This document shows positions 7,973-18,452 of a stretch of DNA of 64,000 bases, piece after piece. The position numbers were made by a program, and so were the translations under genes. The number at the start of each line of letters is the position of its first letter. Positions within the stretch are counted from its first letter, which is position 1. The notes beneath the pieces were generated by a model, which did not search any database, was not told the origin of the DNA, and saw only the letters and a list, made by a program, of their open reading frames with translations. The stretch is from positions 1,922,001 through 1,986,000 of the forward strand of contig NZ_AP021881.1 in NCBI RefSeq assembly GCF_009937995.1, in the 5' to 3' direction. Source of the stretch: Sulfuriferula nivalis. Lineage in GTDB: Bacteria; Pseudomonadota; Gammaproteobacteria; Burkholderiales; Sulfuriferulaceae.

Positions 7973-10053
7973 ACTTGACCTCCAACTAAACTGGTTACTC
8001 TTATGGTTTTAGAATCCGGGATTTCTGCGTGTGACAACACTTTCAACTGTGGAATTGCGCGACGTAAGAAACGAGCCAGCAACGCACGCAATGAACTTGG
8101 AACGATTAACACGGGAGGCAAACCCATTTGCTCTTGCTGGCGAGTTGCCAGATTCGCTTGCGTAGCTAAAGTATCAGCCAAACCTGGCTCTATACCTGCG
8201 CCATCAGGACCGCCTGCATTGATAGCCTGCATTAGCAACCTTTCCAAACGATTATCCAATGCCATCACAGACAACTCTTGTGAACCTGGATATATCTGCT
8301 GCACGATGGCGCGTCCCAGTGCAATACGCACCAGCGCTGTCAATTCGTTAGTATCCTGCACTTGCCCGGCATGCTCTGCCAGAGTTTCAATAATGGTACG
8401 CATATCACGTATATGCACGCCTTCAACTAGCAAATTCTGTAATACTTTCTGTAAAGCAGCTAACGTCATTAGCTTGGGCACTAAATCCTCAATCAATTTA
8501 GGTGACTCAATTACCAAATGATCAATCAACTGCTGCACCTCCATCCGCCCTAATAACTCAGCTGCATGCATGCTCATCAAATGGTTAAGATGGGTTGCTA
8601 CAACTGTACCCGCATCAACTACGGTATATCCAAATGATTGCGCCTGATCCCGCAAACCACCTTCTATCCAAATCGCAGGCAAACCAAAGGCTGGGTCTGT
8701 CGTGGCATTGCCAGGTAGCGTACCGCTGACCACACCAGGATTGATAGCCAAAAACTGCCCATCAAATGCTTCTCCCAGCCCCATCTCTACGTCTTTAAGC
8801 GTAATGCGATAAGCCGAAGGACGCAGTTCCAAGTTGTCACGAATATGGACAGAAGGTGGCAAAAAGCCAATTTCCTGTGCGAATTTTTTACGTATGCCTT
8901 TAATCCGTTTAAGCAATTCACCGCCTTGTGTTTTATCTACCAGCGGAATCAAACGATAGCCAACTTCCAAGCCCAATGTATCCACAGGCACGATGTCTTT
9001 CCATGTTGCTTCCTCTAATTCAGAAGGCGCTTGTGCGGGCGCTTGCTCAGGAACAACCGCAGCCAGTTTTGCTTTTTGCACAAGCACATAAGCACCACCA
9101 GCCAACACAGCAGCCAACATGACAAAAGCCACATGTGGCATACCAGGTATCAATCCCATACCACCAATAATGCCTGCTGCGATATACAATACAGCAGGCT
9201 TAGCAAACAATTGATTCAACAACTGGCTACCAATATCCTGATCGCTTGCAACGCGAGATACAACGATACCAGCCGCTGTAGAAATAATCAGTGAAGGAAT
9301 CTGCGCAACTAAACCATCACCGATGGCGAGCAAGGTGTAGTTTTTAATTGCCACGTCAAATGCCAGATCATGCTGCACCATACCAACTATCAACCCGCCG
9401 ATGATATTGATGATGGTAACCATAATCCCTGCCACGGCATCACCACGCACGTATTTACTCGCACCATCCATCGCGCCGTAGAATTCGGCCTCTTGTGCAA
9501 CATCTGAACGACGTTGACGAGCTTCTTGTTCACCAATCAGACCTGCATTCAAGTCAGCATCAATCGCCATTTGTTTACCTGGCATCGCATCCAAAGTAAA
9601 ACGCGCACCCACTTCAGCGATACGTCCAGCACCCTTGGTAACCACCATAAAGTTAATAATGGTCAGGATAATAAATACCACAATACCTACTGTGTAATTA
9701 CCACCTATCAAAAAGTGACCAAATGCCTCAATTACCTTACCAGCTGCATCTGGACCAGTATGACCTTCGGTCAACACCACACGCGTAGATGCAACGTTCA
9801 ATGACAGACGCAGCATAGTGCTAACCAGCAACACGGTTGGGAACACAATAAAATCAAGCGGTTTAACCGTATACAAACTGGTCAACAACACAATGATAGA
9901 CAGCGCTATATTAAAGCTGAAGAAAATATCAAGGATAAATGCAGGTAATGGCAACACCATCATCGATAACATCACGATAATGATGATAGGGGCGACTAGT
10001 ACTGCGCCACCGGTTACGCCTGTCATCCAGGCTGGTAATTTAAATCCGTTCAT
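7969..10053 (-). CDS. flhA: Flagellar type III export gate protein FlhA
   Basis: 694 residues, typical length. The N-terminal 330 residues hold about eight membrane helices, including the conserved cytoplasmic FHIPEP-type loop region (ARFTLDAMPGKQMAIDADLNAG). The C-terminal cytoplasmic half forms the chaperone-substrate docking ring (begins around ATWKDIVPVDTLGLEVGYRLIP and ends VTSLVGGQV). FlhA uses the proton gradient to drive export of rod, hook and filament proteins and forms the export gate with FlhB. Overlaps flhB by four bases upstream and flhF by four bases downstream, indicating tight translational coupling. Confidence 0.97.
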   Translation of the reverse strand: MNGFKLPAWMTGVTGGAVLVAPIIIIVMLSMMVLPLPAFILDIFFSFNIALSIIVLLTSLYTVKPLDFIVFPTVLLVSTMLRLSLNVASTRVVLTEGHTGPDAAGKVIEAFGHFLIGGNYTVGIVVFIILTIINFMVVTKGAGRIAEVGARFTLDAMPGKQMAIDADLNAGLIGEQEARQRRSDVAQEAEFYGAMDGASKYVRGDAVAGIMVTIINIIGGLIVGMVQHDLAFDVAIKNYTLLAIGDGLVAQIPSLIISTAAGIVVSRVASDQDIGSQLLNQLFAKPAVLYIAAGIIGGMGLIPGMPHVAFVMLAAVLAGGAYVLVQKAKLAAVVPEQAPAQAPSELEEATWKDIVPVDTLGLEVGYRLIPLVDKTQGGELLKRIKGIRKKFAQEIGFLPPSVHIRDNLELRPSAYRITLKDVEMGLGEAFDGQFLAINPGVVSGTLPGNATTDPAFGLPAIWIEGGLRDQAQSFGYTVVDAGTVVATHLNHLMSMHAAELLGRMEVQQLIDHLVIESPKLIEDLVPKLMTLAALQKVLQNLLVEGVHIRDMRTIIETLAEHAGQVQDTNELTALVRIALGRAIVQQIYPGSQELSVMALDNRLERLLMQAINAGGPDGAGIEPGLADTLATQANLATRQQEQMGLPPVLIVPSSLRALLARFLRRAIPQLKVLSHAEIPDSKTIRVTSLVGGQV

Positions 10054-11222
10054 AGCGGCATCCCATCAAGTAGTGGTTTAGCAGCAGCTGGATTCAACGG
10101 ATCCAACTCAGCAGGCACATCAATATCTTTAGGCATAGTCGGAGCAACACCACCACGGACACGGTAGCTGCGTAACTGGAATACATAAGCCAGAATTTCG
10201 GCCACTGCGGTATAGAGCGCTTGTGGAATCTCCTCACCCAAATCAGTGTGTTGATACAAAGCACGCGCTAAAGGCGGCGCTTCTAATGTAGGAATATTAT
10301 TCGCAGCTGCGATTTCACGAATTTTGGCTGCAACTTCATCTGCGCCTTTCGCCACCACAATAGGTGCACTAGATCCACCATCGACATAACGTAATGCCAC
10401 TGCATAGTGCGTAGGGTTAGTGACGACCACGTCAGCCGTAGGAACTTCAGACATCATCCGGCGACGCGCCATTTCACGCTGTTGCTGACGTATTTTTGCT
10501 TTAACTTGCGGATTACCATCAGCTTCTTTGGCCTCTTGACGCACTTCTTCACGCGTCATTTTCAGCTTTTCAGCATAGTGGTACATTTGATAAGGTGCAT
10601 CTATCGCCACAATCAGACCCAGTGCTGAAGTCATGGAAATAAAGGCGTACCACAACAACTGTCCAACGTGAGCTGTACTTGCCTGCACCGATTCATTGCC
10701 TAAAGCCATCACAGCTTCTTTTTCATGCAGCATGACCATCCATGCGACAACACCGACCAGTGTTGCTTTGGCAACGGCTTTCACCAATTCCACCAAGGCA
10801 TGAGTGGACACCATATTGCTCAAACCCTTGATTGGGTTCATTCGTCCAAAATTAGGAACAAGTGCTTTATTGCTGAACAACCAGCCGCCTATTAGTGCAG
10901 GTGATAATAAAGCCACTAGAATTAGTAAACCAGCCAATGGTGCAAAAGCGACCAACAACTTCATCAGATTTGCGCCAATTTGGGTATAAATCAGGTTCAT
11001 ATCAAACACCTGATCACGCGTAAATGACATGCCAGAAACCAGCATGGCTTTCAGTTCGCTCACCAAATTACCACCGCTCATCCACAATCCTGTGCCAGCA
11101 GCCATTAAGCCAGTAAAAGTAGCCAGTTCTCGCGAACGCGGTACATCGCCATCTTCCCGCGCTTTTTCAAGTCGCTGGGCCGTGGCCTGTTCCGTTTTCT
11201 CTAGATCGCTATCTTCAGCCAT
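10050..11222 (-). CDS. flhB: Flagellar type III export switch protein FlhB
   Basis: 390 residues. Four membrane helices lie in the first 215 residues, preceded by the characteristic EDSDLEKTEQATAQRLEKAREDGDVPRSREL start. The cytoplasmic domain contains the autocleavage motif NPTHYAVALRY; cutting between N and P switches export from hook to filament substrates. A proline/alanine-rich extension closes the C-terminus. The gene is the first of the operon flhB-flhA-flhF-flhG-fliA-motC-motD; an AGGAG site lies upstream of the ATG at 11222. The 150-base region before it (11223-11373) should hold the operon promoter, but I could not pick a convincing sigma54 or sigma28 box. Confidence 0.97.
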   Translation of the reverse strand: MAEDSDLEKTEQATAQRLEKAREDGDVPRSRELATFTGLMAAGTGLWMSGGNLVSELKAMLVSGMSFTRDQVFDMNLIYTQIGANLMKLLVAFAPLAGLLILVALLSPALIGGWLFSNKALVPNFGRMNPIKGLSNMVSTHALVELVKAVAKATLVGVVAWMVMLHEKEAVMALGNESVQASTAHVGQLLWYAFISMTSALGLIVAIDAPYQMYHYAEKLKMTREEVRQEAKEADGNPQVKAKIRQQQREMARRRMMSEVPTADVVVTNPTHYAVALRYVDGGSSAPIVVAKGADEVAAKIREIAAANNIPTLEAPPLARALYQHTDLGEEIPQALYTAVAEILAYVFQLRSYRVRGGVAPTMPKDIDVPAELDPLNPAAAKPLLDGMPL

Positions 11223-11373
11223 CGCCTATTGCTCCTGAACACCCATCTCACTTTAAGACGGATTACACAGTTTCAATTATTGACGAGAAAACAGATGACG
11301 TATCGACGGAATAAAGCTGTAAAACCGTTTCTTTTCAGCTTAACGCAAGCTACTGGAGCAAAACGTAAAATGT

Positions 11374-12138
11374 TCAGAAATTAAATATTTGTCCCTGTTG
11401 TAATGCTTGTAACTGATACTCAACTGACTCTAGTTCAGCGATTTCACCCATGATAGTCTCTTCGCGCCCTGGCTTGAGATGCGTAATATAAATAGGAACG
11501 TTAGCCGTGAGCTGTTTTAACTCTTCAAGCAACGTTGAGGGGGAAAGATGCTTGGATATCTCAGCAATACCATGTTCATCCTGCGGAAATGCCGTTTCTA
11601 TAATCAATGCATGTAAATTTTCAATTTTATTAATACAGTCCCACAACACGGGATTTTTCCCTGTGTCACCTGAGAAGACTATACTCGCCGTCGGACTGCT
11701 CAACTGATAACCAACAGCCGGCACGGTATGGTTTGCAGGCAAAGCCGTAATAACGCGTTCAGCGAGCTGTACCGCTTGATAAACATCGATGGCGCTATAG
11801 CGTAAATACGGACACTCAGGCGGAACCTCCGTAAAGTCCGGCCAGATACGCCAGTTAAAAATATCCTGGCGTAGAATTTCCAGCACAGTGTCAATCGCAT
11901 AAACCGTGACGGGGCGATCACGCATTGCACCTACCGAATCCAGCAATAAAGGTAGCGCAAGTATATGATCCAGATGGCTATGCGTAATGAAAACATGATC
12001 TATCAGAGCCAATTGTTCCAGCGACAGTTGCAGCACGCCGCTTCCCGCATCAATGAGTATATCGTCATCAATCAGCATGGAAGTCGTATGACGCTTGCCA
12101 CCTATACCACCACTACAGCCTAAAATTTGTAATTTCAT
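11374..12138 (-). CDS. Class II cyclic-nucleotide phosphodiesterase (metallo-beta-lactamase fold)
   Basis: 254 residues from the ATG at 12138, which overlaps the stop of the upstream cyclase gene (ATGA). The metal-binding motif THSHLDHILALPLLLDS matches the class II 3',5'-cyclic-nucleotide phosphodiesterase signature, a branch of the metallo-beta-lactamase superfamily; further ligands are in FSGDTGK, ETAF and the terminal THLKPG. The expected reaction is hydrolysis of cAMP (and/or cGMP) to the 5' nucleotide. Direct coupling to a class III cyclase gene strongly supports a cyclic-nucleotide role rather than a generic hydrolase one. No signal peptide is seen, so it should act in the cytoplasm. 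Confidence 0.85.
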   Translation of the reverse strand: MKLQILGCSGGIGGKRHTTSMLIDDDILIDAGSGVLQLSLEQLALIDHVFITHSHLDHILALPLLLDSVGAMRDRPVTVYAIDTVLEILRQDIFNWRIWPDFTEVPPECPYLRYSAIDVYQAVQLAERVITALPANHTVPAVGYQLSSPTASIVFSGDTGKNPVLWDCINKIENLHALIIETAFPQDEHGIAEISKHLSPSTLLEELKQLTANVPIYITHLKPGREETIMGEIAELESVEYQLQALQQGQIFNF

Positions 12139-14342
12139 TTGCTTGCAAACACCCATACACCGTCCCAATCCGCTGCTGGCGGATGTTCACGGAAGTAAAT
12201 TATGCGGTCTAAATAGATTTGATATAAGCCGACAGGCACATTTTCAGCCTGAGCACGGATAATCATCGCAGCTAATTTGGATTGAGCCACATCCCAATGC
12301 TGCGTGCGATAAGCCTTAAGTACCTCTGAAAAATCCGACGCCAGTGCCAGCACATGCGGTGATACATCAGCACGCAATCCCAATGGTTGATAAATAATGA
12401 CAGGCTTAAGCTTGCCTTTCACTCGCACACTATCCAGCTCAACAAATGCCATCTCAGGTAAGACCGCAAAAGTTTCCTCACCCACAACCATAGGAACATC
12501 ATATTGTTTAGTGATCCCTTCCAGCCTTGACGCCAGATTTACCGCATCGCCCATCACGGTATAAGCCATGCGGAATTTCGATCCCATATTGCCGACACTC
12601 ACTCGTCCCGTATTTACACCTACACCTACGTGTAATTGCGGCCAGCCTCGTGCTGCAAAACTCAGATTTAATTGGGCCAATTCTTCCTGCATGGCCAATC
12701 CTGCCAACACCGCATCGCGTGCATGATACATATTGTCCAGTGGTGCTCCCCAGAACGCCATCACGCAATCTCCCATATATTTATCTATGGTGCCTTGATG
12801 TGCATGGATAACTGCTGTCATGCTGCTTAAAAATTCGTTAAGCAAATCAGATAATTGCTGTGGCGTCAGTGTTTCAGAAACCGTAGTAAAACCACGCACA
12901 TCTGAAAACAGAATGCTTAGATCCTTACTCTCAGAACGCATATTAAATTTTGATGGATCATGACTCATCTCATCAACCAACTCAGGTGGCACATATTGCC
13001 CGAATAACCCTGTTATTTGGCGCTTGGCCAACGATTCAGCAAAATAGCCCCAGGCCATATTCAAGATCATCAGCCCCAATATCAATACCATCACGGGGGC
13101 GACATTCAATACACTGCCGTGTTGCCACGCCCATGCTACCAAACCCAGGTAGACTGCTGCCAGACTCATGCTCAATAACGCACCACGCAAAGGGCTAAGC
13201 CGAGGCAATATCAACGCCAACAACATCCCCAAAATCAGCAACAGTGCCATTTCCAGCATATGTGCATATCCTGGCTGATAACGTAATGCGCCATCCAAAA
13301 TGCCTGAAATCAGATTGGCATGTATTTCCACTCCGGGATAATTTTTTGCAACTGGCGTAACACGTAAATCCAGTAAGCCTGGTGCCGTGGTACCAACCAA
13401 AGCTATCGCATTTTCCAACAAATCTGCAGGTGCACGGCCAGTCATTACATCTACAGCGGATAGATAGGTATACCCTGGATAAGCACGATATGGAACTAAC
13501 ACTGCCCCCCGTTTATCCACAGGGATAAACATATCGTCAGCAGCAAGCGCGACATGCCGAGTATTAAATGGTGACTCTGTGATATTTTTGATTTGCAAAT
13601 GTGTTTGCATCGCCGCTTGTAACGTCGCCAAAGACAAACTTGGATAAAGCGCACCCTGATATGAGGACAACATCGGCATACGCCGCGTCACGCCATCAAA
13701 ATCAGCACTCATATTGAAATAGCCGGCACCTGTCGCTGACTGTTGTAAACGAACCAAATTCGCACCATACCCTTTGACTTGTAATAATTGCAGCGCACTT
13801 GCTCGCTGACTCTTCAACATGGGTTGTGGCAACTGCCCCAGGTTTTGCACATAAGGCGTAAAGTAATAACCTAGCACAGATGGTCCCAAACTCAGTGCCT
13901 GTGCGAAACGACCATCATAATCAAGACTGGGGCGTAACTGATTCAATACATGCTGAAATTCAGCATCATGCTTAAATTGGGTATTAGCCAGTTGTGTAAG
14001 TGCAGGCAAGCCAGAACTGGTATCCGTTTCAGCGAAGACCACGTCAAATCCGACCGTAGCAACTTTGTATCGTGTGAACAAAGATTCTGTCAGCAACGCC
14101 ATCTGATCGCGCCCCCACGGCCAACGACCAATTTGCTTCAGGCTGGCCTCATCAATATCGATGATGACGATCCGCGGATCTATCTCATGGGGCAGCGTCA
14201 TCAATAAGCGCGCATCGTAACTCCAGGCTTCCAGCCTGTCCAACATACCCAATCGTACTATGCCTGCGCTATGCATGATCAGCACAACACTGATCAGCAA
14301 GCTGACCAACACACGCAGCCAGTATTTCAGGATGTTGCCCAT
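12135..14342 (-). CDS. CHASE2-domain class III adenylate/guanylate cyclase
   Basis: 735 residues. An N-terminal membrane helix (about 8-28) is followed by a large extracytoplasmic CHASE2 sensor domain (about 35-340; RIVIIDIDEASLKQIGRWPWGRD and ALVGTTAPGLLDLRVTP are hallmark segments), then three membrane helices (about 355-440) and a cytoplasmic class III cyclase domain (about 475-650). The metal-binding aspartates are in LFSDVRGFT and the YMGD motif, and the lysine of TIDKYMGD suggests ATP as substrate. The remaining C-terminal segment has the adenylate-cyclase-associated region. SD GGAG precedes the ATG inside rfaE1, whose end it overlaps by 16 bases. It should make cAMP (or cGMP) in response to an envelope signal, and the phosphodiesterase encoded next removes it. 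Confidence 0.92.
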   Translation of the reverse strand: MGNILKYWLRVLVSLLISVVLIMHSAGIVRLGMLDRLEAWSYDARLLMTLPHEIDPRIVIIDIDEASLKQIGRWPWGRDQMALLTESLFTRYKVATVGFDVVFAETDTSSGLPALTQLANTQFKHDAEFQHVLNQLRPSLDYDGRFAQALSLGPSVLGYYFTPYVQNLGQLPQPMLKSQRASALQLLQVKGYGANLVRLQQSATGAGYFNMSADFDGVTRRMPMLSSYQGALYPSLSLATLQAAMQTHLQIKNITESPFNTRHVALAADDMFIPVDKRGAVLVPYRAYPGYTYLSAVDVMTGRAPADLLENAIALVGTTAPGLLDLRVTPVAKNYPGVEIHANLISGILDGALRYQPGYAHMLEMALLLILGMLLALILPRLSPLRGALLSMSLAAVYLGLVAWAWQHGSVLNVAPVMVLILGLMILNMAWGYFAESLAKRQITGLFGQYVPPELVDEMSHDPSKFNMRSESKDLSILFSDVRGFTTVSETLTPQQLSDLLNEFLSSMTAVIHAHQGTIDKYMGDCVMAFWGAPLDNMYHARDAVLAGLAMQEELAQLNLSFAARGWPQLHVGVGVNTGRVSVGNMGSKFRMAYTVMGDAVNLASRLEGITKQYDVPMVVGEETFAVLPEMAFVELDSVRVKGKLKPVIIYQPLGLRADVSPHVLALASDFSEVLKAYRTQHWDVAQSKLAAMIIRAQAENVPVGLYQIYLDRIIYFREHPPAADWDGVWVFASK

Positions 14343-15265
14343 AACTCCTCAGGCAATACCACAGCAGTTCCCAGTTTGGCAACGACGATGCCCGCAGCGC
14401 GATTTGCCATCGCCATCGCCGCGGGTAAAGCTTCGCCAGCAGCCAGCATCGCACCTAACGTAGCAATAACTGTATCGCCTGCCCCACTCACGTCAAACAC
14501 CTCACGCGCGAGTGTTGCCTGATGGAACACACCTGCCTCGGTAAACAAAGTCATCCCCGCCTCGCTACGCGTCACCAATAATGCCTGCAAGCTCAGCTGC
14601 GCACGCAAAGCCTCAGCTTTAGTACGGAACTCATTTTCATCACGCCAGGAGCCTGCCACTGCACGAAACTCGCTTAAATTCGGCGTCAGCACGCTGGCAT
14701 ATTGATAACGCGCGTAATCATCACCTTTGGGGTCAACCAGAATAGGAATGTTACGTGCATTTGCAGCTACTATCATCGCAGCAATATGCGTCAAACTCCC
14801 CTTGCCATAATCAGACAGAATAACCAAATCATAATCAGCTATCAGCGTATGAAAGCTTGCTAATTTGTCTGCCAGCACGGCATCACTGGGAGGTGTTTCA
14901 AAGTCTATGCGCAATAACTGTTGCTGACGACCTATCACCCGCAATTTGATTATCGTATCGACACTGGCGTCCTGATGCAGATTAGCTTGCACACCTGCTT
15001 CAGCCAATAACTGCGCCAGTTGTAACCCAGCTTCATCCTGCCCAACCACTGACAACAGTGTTACTTGCGCGCCCAGACTCGCTGCATTGCGGGCAACGTT
15101 AGCTGCACCACCCAGCCTCGCCTCTTGTTTGTGCACCTTGACTACAGGCACAGGTGCCTCAGGTGAAATCCGCGCCACATCGCCGAACCAGTAACGATCC
15201 AGCATCACATCACCCACAACTAAAATACGGGCGCGTGACAAATCGACGCGGGAATTTATACTCAT
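14327..15265 (-). CDS. rfaE1: D-glycero-beta-D-manno-heptose-7-phosphate kinase (separate RfaE1/HldA)
   Basis: 312 residues, the kinase half only; the adenylyltransferase half found in fused HldE is absent, so it is the split form common in betaproteobacteria. It phosphorylates heptose-7-phosphate at C1 in the synthesis of ADP-heptose for the LPS inner core. PfkB/ribokinase-family motifs: [32 protein letters not shown] at the sugar site, and the [15 protein letters not shown] anion-hole/catalytic aspartate motif near the C-terminus. Overlaps ugd by four bases upstream and the cyclase gene by 16 bases downstream. The adenylyltransferase (rfaE2) is not in this window. Confidence 0.94.
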   Translation of the reverse strand: MSINSRVDLSRARILVVGDVMLDRYWFGDVARISPEAPVPVVKVHKQEARLGGAANVARNAASLGAQVTLLSVVGQDEAGLQLAQLLAEAGVQANLHQDASVDTIIKLRVIGRQQQLLRIDFETPPSDAVLADKLASFHTLIADYDLVILSDYGKGSLTHIAAMIVAANARNIPILVDPKGDDYARYQYASVLTPNLSEFRAVAGSWRDENEFRTKAEALRAQLSLQALLVTRSEAGMTLFTEAGVFHQATLAREVFDVSGAGDTVIATLGAMLAAGEALPAAMAMANRAAGIVVAKLGTAVVLPEELWATS

Positions 15266-16584
15266 TTACGACCTATGGCGAAATACTCAAACCCCAATTC
15301 ACGCATTTGCGCAGGCTCATACAAATTACGCCCGTCAAAAATCACAGGATGTTTGAGGTTAGCTTTAATCACGGCAAAATCCGGGCTACGGAAAACTTTC
15401 CACTCAGTCACGATAGTCAACACATCTGCTCCGGCCAATGCGGCTTCGGGCGTATCGACCAAAGTAAGTTGTGGGTGATTGCCATAAATGCGCTGGGTCT
15501 CATGCGCAGCCGCAGGGTCAAACGCTTGCACATACGCACCGCGTTCCCACAGACCTTCCATTAACACACGACTGGAAGCTTCACGCATATCATCGGTATT
15601 TGGTTTGAATGCCAGACCCCACAAAGCAAAACGCATCCCCGACAAATCATTACCAAAACGCGCAATAATCTTGGACAACAATAGGTGCTTCTGCGCTTCA
15701 TTCGCAGTTTCTACCGCATCAATCACGCGCATAGGCACGCCATACTCAGCCGCAGTACGACGCAAAGCCTGTACGTCTTTGGGGAAACAGGAACCGCCAT
15801 AACCACAACCTGGGTAAAGGAAATGATAACCGATACGCTCGTCAGAGCCTATCCCTTGGCGCACATGTTCGATATCCGCACCCAGTTTTTCCGCCAGATT
15901 TGCCAATTCATTCATGAATGAAATACGTGTCGCCAACATTGCGTTAGCTGCATATTTGGTCAATTCAGCCGAACGCACATCCATCGCCACCAATCTGTCA
16001 TGATTACGCTGGAACGGCGCATATAACTTACGCATCAGGTTAGTTGCTCGCTCATCATCAGTACCGACAACAATGCGATCTGGACGCATGAAATCATCTA
16101 CTGCTGCGCCCTCTTTCAAGAACTCAGGATTCGAGGCCACGCTAAATTCCAGATCCATACCGCGATTACTCAACTCTTCCTGCAATGCCGCACGTACCTT
16201 ATCGGCAGTTCCCACAGGCACTGTGGATTTATCTACAACCAACTTGTACTCAGTCATGTATTTACCGATATTACGCGCAGCTGCAACTACATACTGCAAA
16301 TCAGCAGAACCATCTTCATCAGGGGGCGTACCCACAGCGATAAACTGAATCAAGCCATGCTGAGCAGCCAGTTCAATATCGGTAGTAAATTGCAAACGAC
16401 CTGCGGCCACATTACGCTTCACCATGTCTTCCAGACCAGGCTCATAAATCGGAATGCCGCCTTGATTCAGAATAGCGATTTTTTTGGCATCCACATCCAG
16501 ACACATCACGTTGTTACCCACTTCAGCCAAACACGCGCCGCTTACCAAGCCAACGTAACCTGTTCCTATCACGGTAATTTTCAT
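15262..16584 (-). CDS. ugd: UDP-glucose 6-dehydrogenase
   Basis: 440 residues. Oxidises UDP-glucose to UDP-glucuronate with two NAD+, supplying precursors for surface polysaccharides or lipid A modification. The N-terminal Rossmann motif is [20 protein letters not shown], the catalytic cysteine is in [14 protein letters not shown], and the C-terminal UDP-binding domain has [19 protein letters not shown]. Length and motifs are normal. It starts 23 bases downstream of pyrF and overlaps rfaE1 by four bases, inside the envelope operon that begins with lapA. Confidence 0.96.
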   Translation of the reverse strand: MKITVIGTGYVGLVSGACLAEVGNNVMCLDVDAKKIAILNQGGIPIYEPGLEDMVKRNVAAGRLQFTTDIELAAQHGLIQFIAVGTPPDEDGSADLQYVVAAARNIGKYMTEYKLVVDKSTVPVGTADKVRAALQEELSNRGMDLEFSVASNPEFLKEGAAVDDFMRPDRIVVGTDDERATNLMRKLYAPFQRNHDRLVAMDVRSAELTKYAANAMLATRISFMNELANLAEKLGADIEHVRQGIGSDERIGYHFLYPGCGYGGSCFPKDVQALRRTAAEYGVPMRVIDAVETANEAQKHLLLSKIIARFGNDLSGMRFALWGLAFKPNTDDMREASSRVLMEGLWERGAYVQAFDPAAAHETQRIYGNHPQLTLVDTPEAALAGADVLTIVTEWKVFRSPDFAVIKANLKHPVIFDGRNLYEPAQMRELGFEYFAIGRK

Positions 16585-16607
16585 CTAATCTTCCTTGCGT
16601 TTTACTT

Positions 16608-17297
16608 TTATAAAATATCTTGATGGATTGCTAACAATGCAGCCAATGGATCGGGTGCATGGGTAATGGGTCGACCAATAACCAGATAATCCGAGCCAGC
16701 TGCTAACGCAGCTGCTGGTGTCATTACTCTGTGCTGATCGCCTACTTCAGCAGTTGCTGGTCGTATACCTGGTGTAACCAGATTAAAATCCTTGCCCAAT
16801 TCCTGTTTCAGCATACTGGCTTCCTGCGCGGAACATACCACACCATCTAAACCATTAAGCTTGGTTAATTTCGCCAATCTTAACACAGCAGCCCGAGGCG
16901 TATCCTGCAAACCGATTTCACGCATATCCACTTCACTCATGCTGGTAAGCAAGGTTACCGCGATCAATTTAGGTCGGTCAGCCGCATCACCCAGCGCCGC
17001 CCGTGCAGCTCGTAACATCGCACCACCACCTAGAGCATGTACATTCATCATCCACACACCCAAATTGGCTGCAGCAGCACACGCCAAACCGACAGTGGTT
17101 GGAATGTCATGGAACTTGAGATCCAGAAATACAGGGAAACCACGTTTCACCAGTTCCTCTACAAAACGGGGGCCAGCTGCGGTAAATAACTGCTTGCCTA
17201 CTTTCAAACGACAAAGACTCGGATCCAGTTGTTGAACTAGCTTTAACGCTTCGACTTGATCTGGATAATCCAGAGCAACTATGATTTTAGTATCCAT
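16608..17297 (-). CDS. pyrF: Orotidine 5'-phosphate decarboxylase
   Basis: 229 residues, the short bacterial type 1 form. Catalyses the last step of UMP synthesis. Active-site motif [13 protein letters not shown] carries the catalytic lysine-aspartate pair, and VTPGIRP plus the terminal YLVIGRPIT phosphate-binding loop are present. The ATG directly abuts the lapB stop codon (17298/17297), an arrangement (lapA-lapB-pyrF) that is widely conserved in proteobacteria. Confidence 0.97.
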   Translation of the reverse strand: MDTKIIVALDYPDQVEALKLVQQLDPSLCRLKVGKQLFTAAGPRFVEELVKRGFPVFLDLKFHDIPTTVGLACAAAANLGVWMMNVHALGGGAMLRAARAALGDAADRPKLIAVTLLTSMSEVDMREIGLQDTPRAAVLRLAKLTKLNGLDGVVCSAQEASMLKQELGKDFNLVTPGIRPATAEVGDQHRVMTPAAALAAGSDYLVIGRPITHAPDPLAALLAIHQDIL

Positions 17298-18452
17298 TTA
17301 CTCTTTCAAAGGAGGAAAGCTGTCCCAATGATTACATGCGGGACAATGCCAAAAAAAACTACGCGCTTTAAAGCCGCAGTGCTCACATTGATACAAGGAT
17401 TGCTGTTGGCTATAGCGTTGTACTATAGATTTTTTTAATTGCAAATCAGGCAATAAATCAGCTGGCGCGGTCAATAATTCGGCCTCTAGCAACTTGTCCA
17501 GCCCACGCAAATTCGGATGCGTTTGCAGTACCTCACGGGCTAACTGATGGGCAACAGTTGCACCGTGTATATTGAGCGTGGCATTAAATATGGTATTGAA
17601 CAATTCAAATGACGGCACCCGTGCCAAAGCACCACGCAAATAAGCCAAGCCCTCGGCATCCTGTTGCAACGCCCGATAACTGGCCATCATTCTATCTGCC
17701 ACCAATGCCAGATAGGTCACGTTTTGTGACTCTATGCGCCGCCAAATTGCGACTGCTTGGATATGATCATTCAAACTTGCAGCGATATCGCCAAGCAAAA
17801 CCGTGGCGCGCACACAATCATGATTCGCTTCTAGTGCTTCATTCAAATATTGTCGCGCATCATCCAGGTCACCATGCGCATATGCAACATTTGCCAATTC
17901 ACAATAATAATGGGCAATCTCAATGTGATACGACTTATTCGATGTGCGTGATAACGCGACAGCTGCTTCTATGGCTTTAGCCCAGGATTTTTCCTGAACA
18001 TAAATCTCCAACAAAAATTGTTGCGCATCGCTATATCTATCCGTTTTGTACAATTGAGAAAAAATTTCTTCGGCCCTATCCAGCAACCCGGCTTTAAGAT
18101 AGTCTTGGCCTAATTCAGACATTACTTTTAATTGACGTTCAGGCGACAAATCTTCGCGAGCAACGAGATTTTGATGCATACGGATGGCACGTTCGACTTC
18201 ACCACGTTTACGAAACAGACCACCCAACGCAAAGTGCAGATCAACCGTATCACTATCAACCTTCACCACCTCAATAAAAGCTTCAATCGCTTTATCAGGC
18301 TGCTCATTGAGCAAATAGTTTAAGCCTTTAAAATACGAAGCTGGCACACTACGCGACTCACTCATGGCATGACGCATATCTACTCGTGCCGCCAGCCATC
18401 CTAAAGCAAAAAACAATGGAAATGCTAACAGCCACCACAATTCAAACTCCAT
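17298..18452 (-). CDS. lapB: Lipopolysaccharide assembly protein LapB (YciM)
   Basis: 384 residues. One N-terminal membrane helix (ELWWLLAFPLFFALGWLAA) is followed by a long array of TPR helices (about 40-340) and a C-terminal rubredoxin-like metal site with two CxxC pairs (CEHCG and CPAC). LapB couples LpxC turnover by FtsH to LPS demand at the inner membrane. The order lapA-lapB-pyrF matches that in Escherichia coli. It overlaps lapA by 11 bases. Confidence 0.95.
   Translation of the reverse strand: MEFELWWLLAFPLFFALGWLAARVDMRHAMSESRSVPASYFKGLNYLLNEQPDKAIEAFIEVVKVDSDTVDLHFALGGLFRKRGEVERAIRMHQNLVAREDLSPERQLKVMSELGQDYLKAGLLDRAEEIFSQLYKTDRYSDAQQFLLEIYVQEKSWAKAIEAAVALSRTSNKSYHIEIAHYYCELANVAYAHGDLDDARQYLNEALEANHDCVRATVLLGDIAASLNDHIQAVAIWRRIESQNVTYLALVADRMMASYRALQQDAEGLAYLRGALARVPSFELFNTIFNATLNIHGATVAHQLAREVLQTHPNLRGLDKLLEAELLTAPADLLPDLQLKKSIVQRYSQQQSLYQCEHCGFKARSFFWHCPACNHWDSFPPLKE

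Noticed and set aside
11223-11373. Sigma28 or sigma54 promoter before flhB
   Set aside because: No convincing TAAAGTTT/GCCGATAA or GG-N10-GC pair at the right spacing on the minus strand.
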